Assembly: GCA_013398955.1 (NCBI GenBank)
Contig: VWPU01003192.1
Location: 1 to 64,000 of the forward strand
Direction of reading: 5' to 3'
DNA length: 64,000 nt
Source of the DNA: Callaeas wilsoni
Taxonomy: Eukaryota; Chordata; Aves; Passeriformes; Callaeidae
Numbering within the stretch: position 1 is the stretch's first letter; each line of letters starts with the position of its first letter. A model generated the notes under the pieces. That model ran no database searches. It had not been told where the DNA came from and saw only the letters and a list, made by a program, of their open reading frames with translations. The position numbers and the translations under genes are program-made. Shown piece after piece: positions 12,301-26,330 of this stretch.

Positions 12301-15300
12301 AAAAGATTGCCATTTTTCAACTTATTGTAAGTATGTTCCTTACTGGAAGAGTTGAACAATTAGTTAATACACCATTAATAATATTGTGCTTCATTACAAA
12401 CATTATATATAATATGTTTCAGGACTTTGTTGCCTCTCCTCTTCTCTGAGACAGATCATACTTTTAATATACACCTATGTTCAGCACTGGTCTGGGTGTC
12501 TGCGCAGCTTCAGCTCCAACTTTTAACAAAGTATGTGCATTTCTGTTAGCATGTTTTTTCTCACAGAATATTCCTTTGCTTCAAAGAAGGTAGCTATCCC
12601 AAGTGATTTATTGTTTAATGCTATAAATATCACACAGACTCTTTATTTATGCTTCTATTTGATTTTTAGCTGTATTTTTAAACAATTTTTAAAAGCTCTA
12701 TTCTAAGTATAAATGGTCTTATAATTGAAGGGGTATTTGGTTCAAGGACCGAAGGCCCAGAAATTGTGTTTATACTGCACTAGTAGGCATGCTCCACAGA
12801 AAATATGCATTCCTGCTTCCATGACCATTTGGATCTTGTGTGTGTGTCCATCCTCCCCAGATTGGAAAGGAGCAGGGTCTCACCCTGCCCAAATTCTGCC
12901 ATCCAAACATTTAAGCAGGGTATCATAGAACCCCAGAGACACTCCCAGATGTGCTTATGTTAAAGGTAAAATTAAAACCAAATCCCATGTACCAAATGGC
13001 TGCAAGGAAACATGAACTAAATGTGTTGGGTGGCCAGAAATAACTGCAATCTACAGAAAGTTTAGTGTCAAGAATTAAATTCTTTTTAGCTCTGGAGCAG
13101 AAAACTGAACAACTTGCAACTGTAGAATTTTTCTTCTTCCTTAACTCTATTTAGCTCCATTTGGCTAGATCTAGCTCCATCACAGCTTGTGAAAAAGTAC
13201 TTTGAAATATATCCAACATTGTTTTACTGAAAGAGGATCAGTCATTTCCTCACCGAAGAGGTGAAATATTTACCTGATTAAACTATTATATTATGTGCAC
13301 TGTAATTAACTAAATTAATGCAATGACTTTAAAAGTACTGAATCATCTTGACTAAATTAATTAAAAGAATATAAAGATTTGACCTATGAAAATCAGGAAG
13401 ATATTTTTCCCCATACCCTTAGGTAGAGTACTAAGAAAGGAAATTGTTTGAAAATTCAAATAAGACTTAAAGTTTAACATGTCCAACAAATTCTGAACAG
13501 TATGAAAATCTAAATCCAGGGAGCAAACTTATTAGAAACACTGAGGAACCAGATTAGTTCGAATTTGTTATGGACAACAATCAATTTATTACCAGAAACC
13601 AGACATTTCTTGTAAAATTTTATTACCATTAGAATATCAGTGCTTTTCATATGGCCATCACTTTCTGAAACTTGGGAAGCTTTCTGTTTGCGCTCATGTT
13701 GGGAGGAAATAAGTTGATATTTCATCTGTTTTTCAATGCATTTCAAAAACTACATTCCAAAATCTGTTTTATAATTCTGTGGAGAGGAACATTGACAACT
13801 AATTTCCAAAATGACTGAAACTGTAAACACATATGAACAGGAAAAGGAAAGAGAAACTCTCTGGTTTTTAATCTAATGAAGGATGAACCTTCATTGAAAT
13901 TTTCTGCAATCAGCACCAGTTTATCAAAGAAGCTGAGTATTCAACTAAGTGATATGGGCACAAAGCTCTTGGAAATCCATCCTCAAGTGGTGATTTCTGC
14001 AAATTTTTCATTCTGGCAGTTTAAAATTCGTGCACATCTATACATTTTAGTATCAGATATCAGACTGGCACTTTGTTAGTTAAGAATCTCTACTTTTTAA
14101 ATAGAAAGTTTGTAGATTGTAAAATCTTATTAAAGTTGTCTTTCCATTATCACTTCTGTAATGGAAAGGTGCTGAATTTTATTTAACTTTCCTTAAATAG
14201 TCTACAAATCTAAACTGTTTTTTACATGTATAATTTACATGGAATAGCTTTATATTGTGTGTAGAATTTTGACAAGAGTGAAAAGGCATCCAGATGATGG
14301 ACAGTAATATAACTCTATTATTCAAAGCATCTCTGTGGGAAATTCCTAGCACATGCTTTTCTTCCTGACACAGTTGTTTTTTAACAGCTGTGATCATTGG
14401 CTTGATTATCTTGTTTGTTATCCATGTGTGAAGGATACATCAAACAGAAGTGATTTTGTGAACAAATCTACTTCCCAAAGTGCCTATGCTTCCTCCTGCA
14501 AGTTTGCAGAAAAATCAGAGCTTTTTCAGTTGAACATCTGTCTGCAAGAAAAGTTTTGAAAACACCCTGCCACATCAGATGGCTTTCTTCATAAAAATGC
14601 CACTGCTGTTCCACAAATGATTACACTCATTTTCTTCTCAGGACTCAGCCTCCCTTTTAAATGTTGCTAGGATATCAAGTGCTTGATCAAATTTAAAGCA
14701 GGACAGCTTAGGATCACCATTTGTTAATACATCAGCAAATTCCTTTCAGGAATGTGCTGTTCAGCATATTGTACTCTGGGATCAATTGGTTCCTGTAAAT
14801 GAGGTCATGAATCACTTAATCAGGATACAGTCCTGGAAAACACTCCAGTGGTTTGGAACTCTCAACATTCTGTGTTTTTCATGTGCCTGGGTTTGCTAAT
14901 GCCATATTCAAATTTAATTGATACAGACAGATATAGCTGTAAGATTTCACATGACAGTCTGCTTTTTTACAGCAGCCATAAGTAATTGCACTAAGGTGGT
15001 AAAGAGAGGCACAAATCAGAGTGACACACACACACACACAAATTAATTCTGAGATTCTGGAAATAAAAATACCTACCCTGTATGAAGTAACAGCTTATTC
15101 CACATGTTTCTCCAAAAAACCCTCAACCATGTCTTTAAACACATAGGTTGTTTAACTACCTTCTCATCCTTTATCAACAAGTGATTCCTCTGTTATGATC
15201 TTTCTAGCTATCAAAAGTTAGAACAAACACAGCATTGGGCTAAATCTGATCCTTTTGGTCAGACAACAGACCCAGGAAAAATAAAATCAAAAAGAGCTAA

Positions 15301-17689
15301 GCATTTATATTGGACTTAACAGAGTTAAGCCTTGGTTTGGCAGTAAACTGTAGGACATCTCCTTCCTGCTCTACTGCCCTAATTCCACATTTGCATGTTG
15401 AATTCAATGACAAAACTACTATGAACTTCAGATGTCCTGTAAATAAAATAAACTGTCACATTCAAACCAAACTGGGGATTAAAACTGAAGTATTAAATGA
15501 AGCAACAGAAAAATAGCAGTGTTGAGAATTAAGAGCTCCATTCACACTGATCTAAGGAAAAGGAAATGTCATATTCAGAATCTATTTCCCTATAAGACTT
15601 TGCCAGGCAAAGTTCTTATGATTGTTTGCATGATAGAGAGAGTATGACTCCTTCATTTTTAACTGAAAAAAATCAAAATCCCCTGTGATTGTTCTGAATC
15701 AATTCTGTTAAAGAAAACCAGCTGAGACTGCTTTAAGAATGAGCATGATAATGCTGGACAAGCCTGCGTCTCCTAGTCAGACTGAAAGGACTAAACTCTT
15801 CATTTATGCTGTTTATAGCAGATTATGTGAACATCTCCAACCCTCAGCAGATTCATTCACAGTGGATCTGTAAATATGAAGTCTCTCCTAGTGAAAAAAA
15901 TACTCCCTCCCCTACATTATCTGTATGCCAGATTCCCTTTGGAGTAGGCTGCTAGAAGTCTTGTTGGTGATTTTTTGGCATTATGTTTTCCTAAAGCAAT
16001 TCCCTGAGTGCTAGCGTGCTCACTCCAGCGTGCTTGCCCAAGTGTGAATAGATCTTCAGTTTAGCTCTCTGTTCCTGAGATAGGAGACATTACATTCCTG
16101 CGAGAAACATCCTTATCAATCTTCTGTACTTGACATTATCTGCACAAGGGGCAATAGAGGCCCTAAAATACCTTGTGCCTCTGGACGATCCTGTCACCAG
16201 CTGTAGAGTGAGCCTGTCCTCACTGTTTTTCCTTGCTGTAGCTCTTCAAAGGTTATTTAACCCATGCTGGACACAGACAGCTAAGCTGGACCCTACATCC
16301 AGTAACACTGCCTGCAGCCTTCTCACCAGCAGGTGTTCATCACAACCACACATTCTCCATGGGAATAAAGCATAATGAAAATCACCTTCATCGAGGAAAC
16401 TGCCATTTTCTCATCTATTAACACAACAAATACCTCAAGTTATTTATTTTTCCCAAATAGTTGAAAACATATTCCTCAGCAGAAACTTTGGTTAGACTTT
16501 TATCTCACTAGCCTAAATCTATACTTATTCTATTAGCTGCACTGGTCTTACTTTTATGTATTTGAAAGAAGAACTGGGGCCTTGATATATTAAGACAGCC
16601 TTGAAACAGCTTTAAGACTCTAATTAGGAATCCAGTGAAAGGGAAAAAGTGTTTGTTATGATAAATGCTGACAGAAATGTAGTTACACAAGCCAAGCACT
16701 CCTGGTGTAATAACACTACTCACCTGTAACTCAGCCAAACAGAAGGCTAATGCCAGACAGAGAAACAAAGAGGAATCAGGAGGCCCAGACAGAACAGGAA
16801 CCGAAAGGCCGTCTGTCAAGCAGTGGCCTTTTCCTTGGCCAAATATTGGCTAGGACAAGTCCTTATATGTAATGGATCCATAAAACAATTAGAGGTGAAA
16901 GACTGAATGATCTAGCTCAGCTTCATAGATCAGTTGCCGTACAGAACATTTCCTCTCTGCAGTTTCTCCTCTGACTGGAAAAACAAGACCCAAGGATTTA
17001 TGCCTTAACATTGAAGTCTCATTCCTCATCTCAGATATTCACAATTACCAGAAGTTTCAAAGGAAAGTGAAAGAAGTTTAGTAGTAAATTGTTCTAGGAA
17101 TAATCCCACAAAAGTTTATTTCTACTTTTTCAGTGCAATTTATTCTTCAAAATGGAGTTTATATTTGATTTAGATTAGGCTTGATTTTAACTAATTTCTT
17201 TAGAAGCAAGGTATATTGCAATAATGTCTTTTATGTGAAGCCTGCCCCCTAATCAATTTGACCTAAGTAGGCAATGTAAAGAGGTGTGATGGAAGAATGA
17301 AAATTTTAAAGACAGTTAAATTCATACAGGTTTCACAAAAACTGTCACAGGACTAGAGAAGAGAAACCCGGTTAGCAATCTTTCTGTGCAAAATTTAACT
17401 CATTATCCTTCGTGTTTTGCCTGTTCATGTGCCAGATGGTGCATGAGCTGCTGGCCAAGCTATGGCACATATCTCACAGACCACGATGGAGTAAAGAGGG
17501 CAGCTAGAATTGCTGAGAAATTCTGAGAATTCTCAGAAAAGATGCAGAAGGATGGATCTGAAGGTACTGAGGCAGATTTCTGAGGCTAAGGTATATGTAC
17601 AAAGGACATGAAATGATGGGAAAGCAAGTTGATAGTTTAACTTTCTGTCATAAGAAGGCACAGGGTAATAAGCCACAGGAAAAGATCAA
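9393..17689. other. Long non-coding stretch
   Basis: About 8.3 kb of AT-rich DNA with only short open frames (none above 90 codons outside 16508-16819), no family motifs and no CpG island. A short (CA)n lies at 15023-15041. No recognisable LINE, SINE or LTR was found, so this appears to be intergenic or intronic unique sequence. Confidence 0.5.
15023..15041. repeat. Short (CA)n microsatellite
   Basis: About nine CA dinucleotides followed by aattaatt; short and perfect. Confidence 0.9.
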
Positions 17690-17870
17690 TGTTCTGCTTC
17701 CAGTTCTGCCACAGCTCTGTTGGGTGTCCTACCAGGTCAGGCAACTAATCAGTTAGTGCACCAGACTCCCATAAAATAGGGATAAAATGCTTACTTTACA
17801 GGTCATAGAGAGGTCATTCACTTTTGCTAGAAAAAGGCTTTGCAGCATTTGAAAAATCTATACAAGTGCA
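17690..17870 (+). mobile_element. MIR-type SINE fragment
   Basis: The order of blocks follows MIR: ccagttctgccacagctctgt, then a segment equivalent to tgaccttgggcaa (tcaggcaactaa), then cataaaatagggataaaatg and cttactttacaggtcatagag. These match the family's core, the 'tgtaaaatggggataat' block and the following 'acctacctcacagg' block. Ancient and diverged; there is no internal promoter I can defend. Confidence 0.7.
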
Positions 17871-20800
17871 AAGTGTACATGAACGGAACACAGAAGTGAA
17901 CATTGGCAGACATCACATCATCTATTTAATGCAATTGACACTAGAGTTGGCCCAGGTTCATTTCTTATCAAAATGCATTCAGTGAAAATCTCCATGTTAA
18001 ACCATTGAGCATCAGGCTTTCCCATTTTTTGTGTGCCTTCTTGTTCTTCATTTGTGGAACACTGTCGACCACCTCGTCTGACAAACAGGCCCTTGAGACA
18101 ACCACCTGACACTGAGTCCAGCACAGGCTTCCCAGAAAGACCCTTCACCCATCCTTCTCAGGATCTTCATGCAGTTTTGAGTATTTCTGCTTTACATGTA
18201 TGGCATTCACAAATCTCTAGCATCTTTTTTTTTTTAATTGAAAACCAACCACCGTCCTGAAAGTAAAAGGTTTCTTGCCCTTCCTTAAGGGAACCTTTGG
18301 CAGTACAGCAGCTATCTTCAAGAAGATCTTGTCATCTGGACCTATCCAATTGTGAAAGCTGGTCCATTTGCTTTCACTCTCCTCCTGTCCAAAGTTTTCC
18401 ATGTCTGCATGAGGCTTACTTCCTGTGAAACCTTAAATCCATGCTTTACCTTTTGGCCTCTGTGCACAATGTTTGGCATGCTCAGTAGCCACAACAAACT
18501 AACTGGCCACTCTGGTTTCTGTAGGACAGGTCTATCTGATTTTCAGGATATTGTAACCACAAATTAAAATGTGATAAATTATTATAATATCTAGCCTGAG
18601 AACAAGGCAAGACATTTTTTCAGAAGCAAGTTCTATATATGGATATAGAGGCATTTAGGTGACAATAGATGTCAGAGAAGTAAATGCAGGTTAAAATAAT
18701 GAATTCAACCTGCAGTTGAAAATTCTCTCATTGAGTTCACCAAAATACTGTACTTGCCTCTGTTTTCCTGGACAGTTCACTACATTTCTGATCTGATCAA
18801 ATAGCCATATCCTCATTCATGTTTGGCAAAAAAGCTTTTATGTTTGAAATACTTATAGTGGTATCATAAGAATATTAACAGTAAATCAGTTCGGACAACT
18901 GGGGTACAGAGAATGAGAAATATGCTACATCCATGTAGGATCACCAAGGATCTTTAGTATGGTAACCATAGACAACTGTGTTGGCATGTGGTGTGGGGTG
19001 TAATTGAAGCTTTGTTAATAATTAGAGTAGTTTTACTGGAGTTCTTCCCTGCAGATTCTTGAGATTTTGTGGAGGTCATTCTTCATACTATTACAACTAC
19101 CATAAATACCTTTGATTGTCTTTCTAACTCTCAAATTAGCAGCTGCTATTCCCTTTCTAAAATGACCTTGTCCACTCCAGAGATGCCAACACTTAAAATA
19201 GCAATATGGGTTAAAGAATTGAAATGGTTTACATTTGAATTTTTCCTTCTCAGTGACAGGGGTTTTGCATCTAGCAAATGTGGCTTTGCTATGGCTTTTA
19301 GTCCTTTCATCACACTTGCAGTATGTTGTCATTCTGTTACTTCATTCAGAAAAATTTGGTAAAAAGCTGTATTTGATGAAGATCCATTCAGAAAACTACT
19401 CTTAAAACCAACAAAGATCATTTCATGCAAGTTAGCAATGTAAATCACTTCTGGTCCCAAAGCAACCTGACTCAATTCTTTCAGAATGGTCTGACAATTA
19501 TAAAATAAGATTAATTACAGTAGGAAAGAATAAAAGCTGCAAAGGCTTGTCATTACTAATTTTTTTATAGGATGGGTAAGCTAAGTTCAAAATATGGATC
19601 CTGTTAAACACCAGATCTCTTAGTACAGAATAGTAATATTGTTACATCAATTTACATTTCCATTATAGGCACTATATTTAACTGGCCTCATTTTATAGGT
19701 TACTCATATCACAACTTCTGTTGAGTTTGACATTGTTTGATTGATCTCTCCTACACTGAGAGCCATCTGCCCACACTGTTATAAGCAGCAGGACACCAGA
19801 AAATGACCATTTGTTACTATTACAAATGGAAAACATTATGCTTTCATGATGTTCTTAAACCATACATGTCTGCTTCTGTCCTCTATAAAACACAGCATAT
19901 CGAACTCCAGTATTCGTTATGTTCAGATCAACTATTTCCTGGTTCTATTAGAAGCTCAGCTTTCTTTTTAGACCAGGGATGTTGAAAAGTATATTAAGCT
20001 TTATATTTCATGCTAAACTAGGTTATGCAATGGTTTCACATGTAAAGTAGGTGAACAGATGGATTTCTGCTCTTGTGATCTGAACTAGATTAAATTAGAA
20101 CTAGATTTAACTAGGTTAAATTGCATGGTATTAATAAGGTCATTTAGAACAAGAAAAAACATTAAATAAAGGAATCATGAATTCCATCACAAAAAAAAAG
20201 GAATCAACATCAAGTTTTATTTGAAGAAAAATGATTAGAAATTTTTGGCAATAAATTGAATTTATTTTTCTAAGTAGTAATAAGAAAAGTTTAAGAACAT
20301 AGTCCATGCTCGATAAGGTATCTTCTAATGTTGGAATTTTCTGTTACAAGATTAATTTCTTCCATTCACATCTAATATCATCTCTATGTGACAGAAGATT
20401 AGCAGCTGCTCATAAACAGATGCTTGTATCTGTCGCAGGTATTTCGGCCCACAGCCAGCAATAGCTAGACAGGTGTTTTGTGGAAAACGCATGTCCATAT
20501 CACAGGAAGAGGCTGGTGTCTAATGACTGCCTAATAGCTGCTCCTCTCAGACAAAGTCAGTATTAGAGCCACATCTGCTACTCCTCTTGTGTCCCAGTAG
20601 TTGCATTTGAAAATTCAACAACTTTCTAAGCTAAAGCACTTTTTCTTGATCAAATTCTTCAGCACTTTTTCATGCATCATGTAGCTGATTTGTCACACTG
20701 CTTGATGCATGAACTAAGTTATTCTGGCTAAACTCAGGGCTAAATGAGAACAGGATTTAAATAGGTAAATTTATATTTCATTTAATAGAGGTCAAAACAT

Positions 20801-23800
20801 ACTTCTTCATTCTTGGTGTTCCGAATATGGATTTTTGTAGGAAGAATAATAAACATTGGCAGTCCATAAATAATGATTTGTATTGTCCAAAAGCTTAAAG
20901 ATTAATTTTTCACACTGCAGCAAGCAATGAACAAGTTGACAAGGACATTCCTGAACAAAGCAAAATGCTTTGGCCCATGGCCAAATGTTTTTCCCATCAT
21001 TTTGCTCTTTGAAGGAAGTCAGAGAGTCTTCCAAAATCAGTGCTACTATTCTCAAAATTTCTTTAGATATGTAACAAGGGTGCATAAACTAAGAACTTCA
21101 GATTACAAATGGGTATTATTATTTCTCCAAGAACCAAATTCTAACCGACTCAAACTCCATGACTAAATATGATAAAATTGATAGGAACTTAGGACACTCA
21201 CAGCAAAACATGTGGGAAAGAGCAAAGTAGACAAGAATGTTCCCTCTTCTAAGGGACAAATAGTTGATGAAAGAAGCAAGTAATGCTGAAATACCTCCTA
21301 GGAGCAAAGTGAACTGTTTTGGTTGACTTAGAGGAGAGTTTAGCAAAAAACTCAAAATTCTTAAAAGGAAGTTTTTATCTCAGTTATAGACTTCTTCCAG
21401 TGGTGTTCTGGGGGATTTCTCTGTGGCAAGGAAATTCTGCTTTCACTGGGATGCTTGAAAACATCATCAAGAAGAATGACACAAAATCCTTAGAGAAGAA
21501 GTATTTCTAATTTTGATAATTTTTTTTTGATCTTATGGGGAGATAAAGGGAGTATCTCAAGTTGGAAGACTAGAAAAAAAAAGAAAGCTCTTAGGAAAAA
21601 GAGGAGAGATCATCTTTGTTTTTAATGGTTCAACTCAGTTCTTAAACCAGAATTATTTTGATCAGAAAGGTGAGATGAAAAACCCCTGTTATGCCTTGAT
21701 TCATTTGCTCTTGCTTATAAAAGAACTATCTAGGCACAGTTGTTTGGGGTTTTTTTTGCCTGGCTATTATTATAAGGACCTTGAAAATCAGAGGTTTTAA
21801 AGGTGTTTTAAAGAAAATATATCTAGGAAAAAACTTTTGTTTGCCAGTGTTTCACACCTTTGCAGTCTTTTTGACCTAATCCAGAAAAGATTCAGTGAGG
21901 TAAATTTTTATCACAATATATTTATCTTTAAACAGGATCTGAATGATCCCTTTTTGCAGATAATCAGATTTGAGGGATTCTAGTCAAATTTTCTAAGCTA
22001 TTTCAAATATTCAACAGGATTCCATAACTTTATTTACTTCACACTTTCGTGCATTTTTTTAATGCTTACCCTCTTACTATTTTAAGTGGTCTGTATAAAA
22101 ATCTAGTCCAGAGTCAGTAAAAAAAGGCAATCCAAATTATCTGAATTCTCTCCTTTGAAGAAAACAAAAAGAGAAATTCCTTTTTTTTCCATGACTTGTT
22201 CTGCCTGGGTCTGGCAGCCTTTCTTGGAAGTTATATCCGCCAAACCTTGCTGGACTTAAAGTGGTAGGATAAGGTGGTGGGTTTTATTGCATAAGCAGAA
22301 CTCATTGTGTTATGAATCTATGGTAACACTGTAGTTATCAAACAAGAAAAAATAAGTTGAATTGCACTGCCAAGTACTTTATGTGCTGGCACTATTTTCT
22401 TTTTTATCAATTTTGTGCACGAAGGAATGGGGTTTGGATACATCCTAGTAATATATGCCACTTCTGAGTTCTGGAGGAGTGTAACCAAATCTGTACGTAG
22501 TCTAGAGACTGATACACCTTCTCATCATCAAGTCTGTAATCTGCATGAATGCATCAGAGTATGAAGAAGACCAGACACAGCAACACATAACACGTAAGAT
22601 CGATCGTATATCATTCCATATGTGTCTCAAATATTCCCACGGGCTTTAGTTAATATTTTTCAGGTCTGTGGCTTTTTTTCTGATTCCATTTTCAGGTAAG
22701 TTCAGAAAACCTCATGAATTTGCACTATCAAGAACAAGTGCCTTTTGGTAATGGTGGGGTTTAAAATACTGTATCAGTAATCCACCAGTTGAAAACTTGC
22801 TCATTTCCATGGCCTGTCGATGCACAGACCAGGGCCTCTGAACTGCTCATTTCTTTCCACCCTTTTCTAGATTGCCTGGAGCCCCTGGAAGAGAGTAGCA
22901 AGGAAAAAGCATTCCTACATACTGAAGAACATGATCAGTGAAAAAATCTTTGACAATTGGAGGGGAACAGTCTGTGCTAATAAATACAAGACTAGGTAGG
23001 ATGTAGAAACCAAACTACGGTCCTTCCCACAGACCCTGTGCACATTCAGGTTAAGTGTGAAAAAACTGTGAGAAAATAGGTGCCCATATTCTGCAGTTGC
23101 CTTTTAGAGTTAGATTTCACATAGCATTTTGCCAATTCACATGATACCACCTTACCTCCACAGTAGTTCATTACAATATATAATAATGAGCTATGAACTC
23201 CTGCAGCCTGTTTTTGGTGTGTGATACTGTACTGAATCAGAAATAATAGCTCACAAGACTAAACAAAGAGGAATTATATATACAAATACAAGTAATTGTG
23301 AGACCATAGTCTCACAATAATAAGAATATTAATAGAAGCATAAAAAAATTTATCAGCCGTACCTGCCAAGAATTACGTGCTGAACTTTTATCATTTTGCT
23401 TCAGCAAGGTATTTGGCACAGGAATGCTTAATGATAATCAGTGTTGGTTTCTGGTTTATGTTTAACCTCTGAATGTGCTAACCAGGAATGTAGGGAATCA
23501 TTCTGATTTTGAAATACTACTGAGTAGTTATGTGGGAGGGACTGTACAGAGTTGTGGTCATAAGGTAGAAGAATGAGTAGGGAGTAGATTTTGCTGTGGA
23601 ACTTTCCTTTAATGCCATCCTGGAATATTATTCATGTGTGCCATCACACGCAAACCTGCCAATAATGCTCAGGCATTGGATTCTTAAGAGCAACAGCAAA
23701 TACTGTATATGATGGGCACAGTTTTAACTCATCCAGGCTCAGCTTAGTTCTATTCCCTTCTGCACAAATGCTGTGCACTGGGATTGTCCTTCTGGCACTG

Positions 23801-25955
23801 TCAGATCAGTTGTGCAGGGCGTCGTTCAGATGCTGCCATTGAGCCACTCTGTCACTGCAGGACTAAAATCTCCCTTGGTCTTCATGTTTTAATACATGCA
23901 TAGTCTTGTTTTATTTCATTCCTTTTACAAATCACAAGTTTCTCTAACTGAATAACATTACATTACTAGTCACTGTTTCATACTTCTTCTGCTTACTGAA
24001 AGTCAGCTGTCATGTAAGGTTTCAAATGAATAATACATTTGGAAGTAGCAAATTCTTCAGCTTTGCAAAACCAGCAGGGCTCCAAAATGTATAAAAGCTT
24101 TAGTTTGGTAAGATTCAACCTGGAATGCTGAAAAAAAGAGAAAGAAGATTCAAGCATAAGGTTCATTTCGGGACTTTTCAGTATTTCCCCATTTATTTAC
24201 CAGAAAACCCTAACAAAGTTCCTCTTCAGAGGGACGAGGTGTTATGAGAGGTAGTTTGGCGGAAAATTTAAAGAGTGAAGGACTTTTACTTCTGTTCATT
24301 GTCTATATTATGATTGACACAGGAATATGATATTTGACTCCTAGCACATCTCTTTCAGCTGAAACATTCTTGTGGAATTCTCTGTGTTGTTTATATTTAA
24401 AATGGCATTTCAGCTTCCAGGGCATCCTATGGTCAAGCCACTATTTACCAGTGCATTCTGATAATATTGTTTCTAAAATCAGATGACACATTGTGAATAC
24501 TGGTTTCAAGGACTGGTTAAAACCGTCAAGGTTACACCCTCCTCAAATCTTTGAATTCCCAAATAGGAGGATTATTAAAAGAGCATGATCAAGGTTAGTG
24601 GCCCCTAAAATTAGACCTCACAGCTGTGTTTTGACTTTGCTGTCTGTATATGAACACAAAGATCACTGGTGCATTTGGACTTCTTTACAATATAAGAACA
24701 ACCTCTTTTTCTTTCCAGACTACCATACCATTCATTAGAATGCAGGAGACTCAAGGTACAGTATTTGTATTTTACATATATTCTTGTATCAGTTCATGTT
24801 GCATGCTAACTGATAACACAGGCATGTAAGGAATTCCCAAACAGTCCCCAAATTTCAGATTTAGTTGACTTTTTCCCAGTTTAATTTATGATAGATAACA
24901 CTGTAAAAGGACAACACATCCTATTGATGTGATGAAATGATACTTTTAGATGAATTAGCTCTGAAAACCTAAAGAGATGAGTCATTCCTACCCCTGCTTA
25001 TTTTTAATTTGAGCACTTACATATCACTCTTCTGCTTTTACAGCAGTTTCACTTTCTAGGAGGACATAACAGTTGCTCTGAATTACAGTGACTTCTAATG
25101 ACCCCAAGGTTATCTAGAAACTGAAGTATTGCTATGCTGCATTTGTGGTGCCCTTTCCAAGCCAATATCCTGTATTTGGTGGTGGTGGCTGATGATCTAA
25201 GACTGGGCTGAGGTAGCATTTGCTCAGGAAAGGGGGACAGCGTGCCCTCCACCGAGAGCTGGGCACCTGCCCCGGTAGCAGAGTCTAGTTGAACCACCTC
25301 ACACACTTTGATATCCAGAAGGGCACTGTGATCAGTAAAAGTGAGTTAAAAATTTCAATTTTAAGCAAATAAAGTCAACAAATGCAACATTTTATAAACT
25401 TGTGGGAAGAGGACAACCAAGTGATAGAGTTTTTACTTCCACAAAGTAAAGAGACACTTTCTTCACTATATGCTTATCTGAAACTGAGGCAGCTGAGACC
25501 ACTGTTCAGCTTTGGAAATGCTCTCCTCTCAAGGATGGTTAGCTTGAAGACTGCAGTAGAGAGCAATCTAGACCATGCCTCTGAAACCCCTGTAAGATCT
25601 AAACCATTGTTGTTCTCTTAGCACTTTGCTACTTCACTTTTCCTAGAAGCCACCCAGCAACTGTCCCTAGATTCCTTTATTCTGTGCCAAAGGGAAATAA
25701 TGTGGTGAAACAGGATTTACCAGGCTGGTCATATCTCTATTTAAGTGTTAGGAGAAATCAAATTTCAATTTCAGTATGTGCTTTCCCTTGGATAGACTGG
25801 GCTTTGCTGAGACCTTTGGACTGCGGGGGTTTTAAAGATGTTTCAAAAGCAGGAATCCTGTGTTCAAATATGAGCATATATAAATATCTAGTTGGGGGTT
25901 GTTGTTTTCTTCCAAAGGTCAGTAACGTAAATAGTCATGTGAGAGAAGGAAGTGG
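17871..25955. other. Long non-coding stretch
   Basis: About 8 kb of AT-rich DNA with short chance frames. No recognised transposon. A small G+C rise at 25190-25290 (ctcaggaaagggggacag through the pyrimidine-rich end) has no coding signal I trust. Confidence 0.5.
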
Positions 25956-26065
25956 TAAAAGGCACTAGACTGGAACTCCAGGCCGGGTTGAGCTCCTGGC
26001 TCTGCTTCAGCTTGTGACTGCAGGCAATTCTTATAGGTATAGTATTTCACTGCCTCAGCAGGCTG
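25956..26065 (+). mobile_element. MIR-like SINE fragment
   Basis: Blocks in MIR order: ggcactagactggaactcca, then gagctcctggctctgc, then cttgtgactgcaggcaattct, then tatttcactgcctcagc. They correspond to the family's 'ctggactgggactcagg', 'ttcccggctctgcc', 'gtgaccttgggcaagt' and 'tgtgcctcagt' blocks. Diverged and short. Confidence 0.6.
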
Positions 26066-26289
26066 CTATTAATTAATGTCTGTGTCTGAGGTCTGTGTTA
26101 AGAGGGATGAGAGCAGGAAGTCCCCTCTGTGAAGCAGCAACAGGGATGCTTTCTGTGCCCAAGGCACCTCTTTCAAAGTTGACACGGGTGTCTCAGCACA
26201 GCTCTCCACAGGTAGTCCAGGCAGTTACCTGCTTCCTGGGGCTGAGCTTCACTTCTTCTGTGCTCGCTGCAGTCATAAAATTATCATTT

Positions 26290-26330
26290 CAGACTATGAG
26301 AATCAGTTACAGGACTATGAAAATCAGTCA
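26290..26330. repeat. Tandem duplication of about 20 bp
   Basis: cagactatgagaatcagtta is followed directly by caggactatgaaaatcagtc. There are two diverged copies with a one-base length difference. Confidence 0.85.
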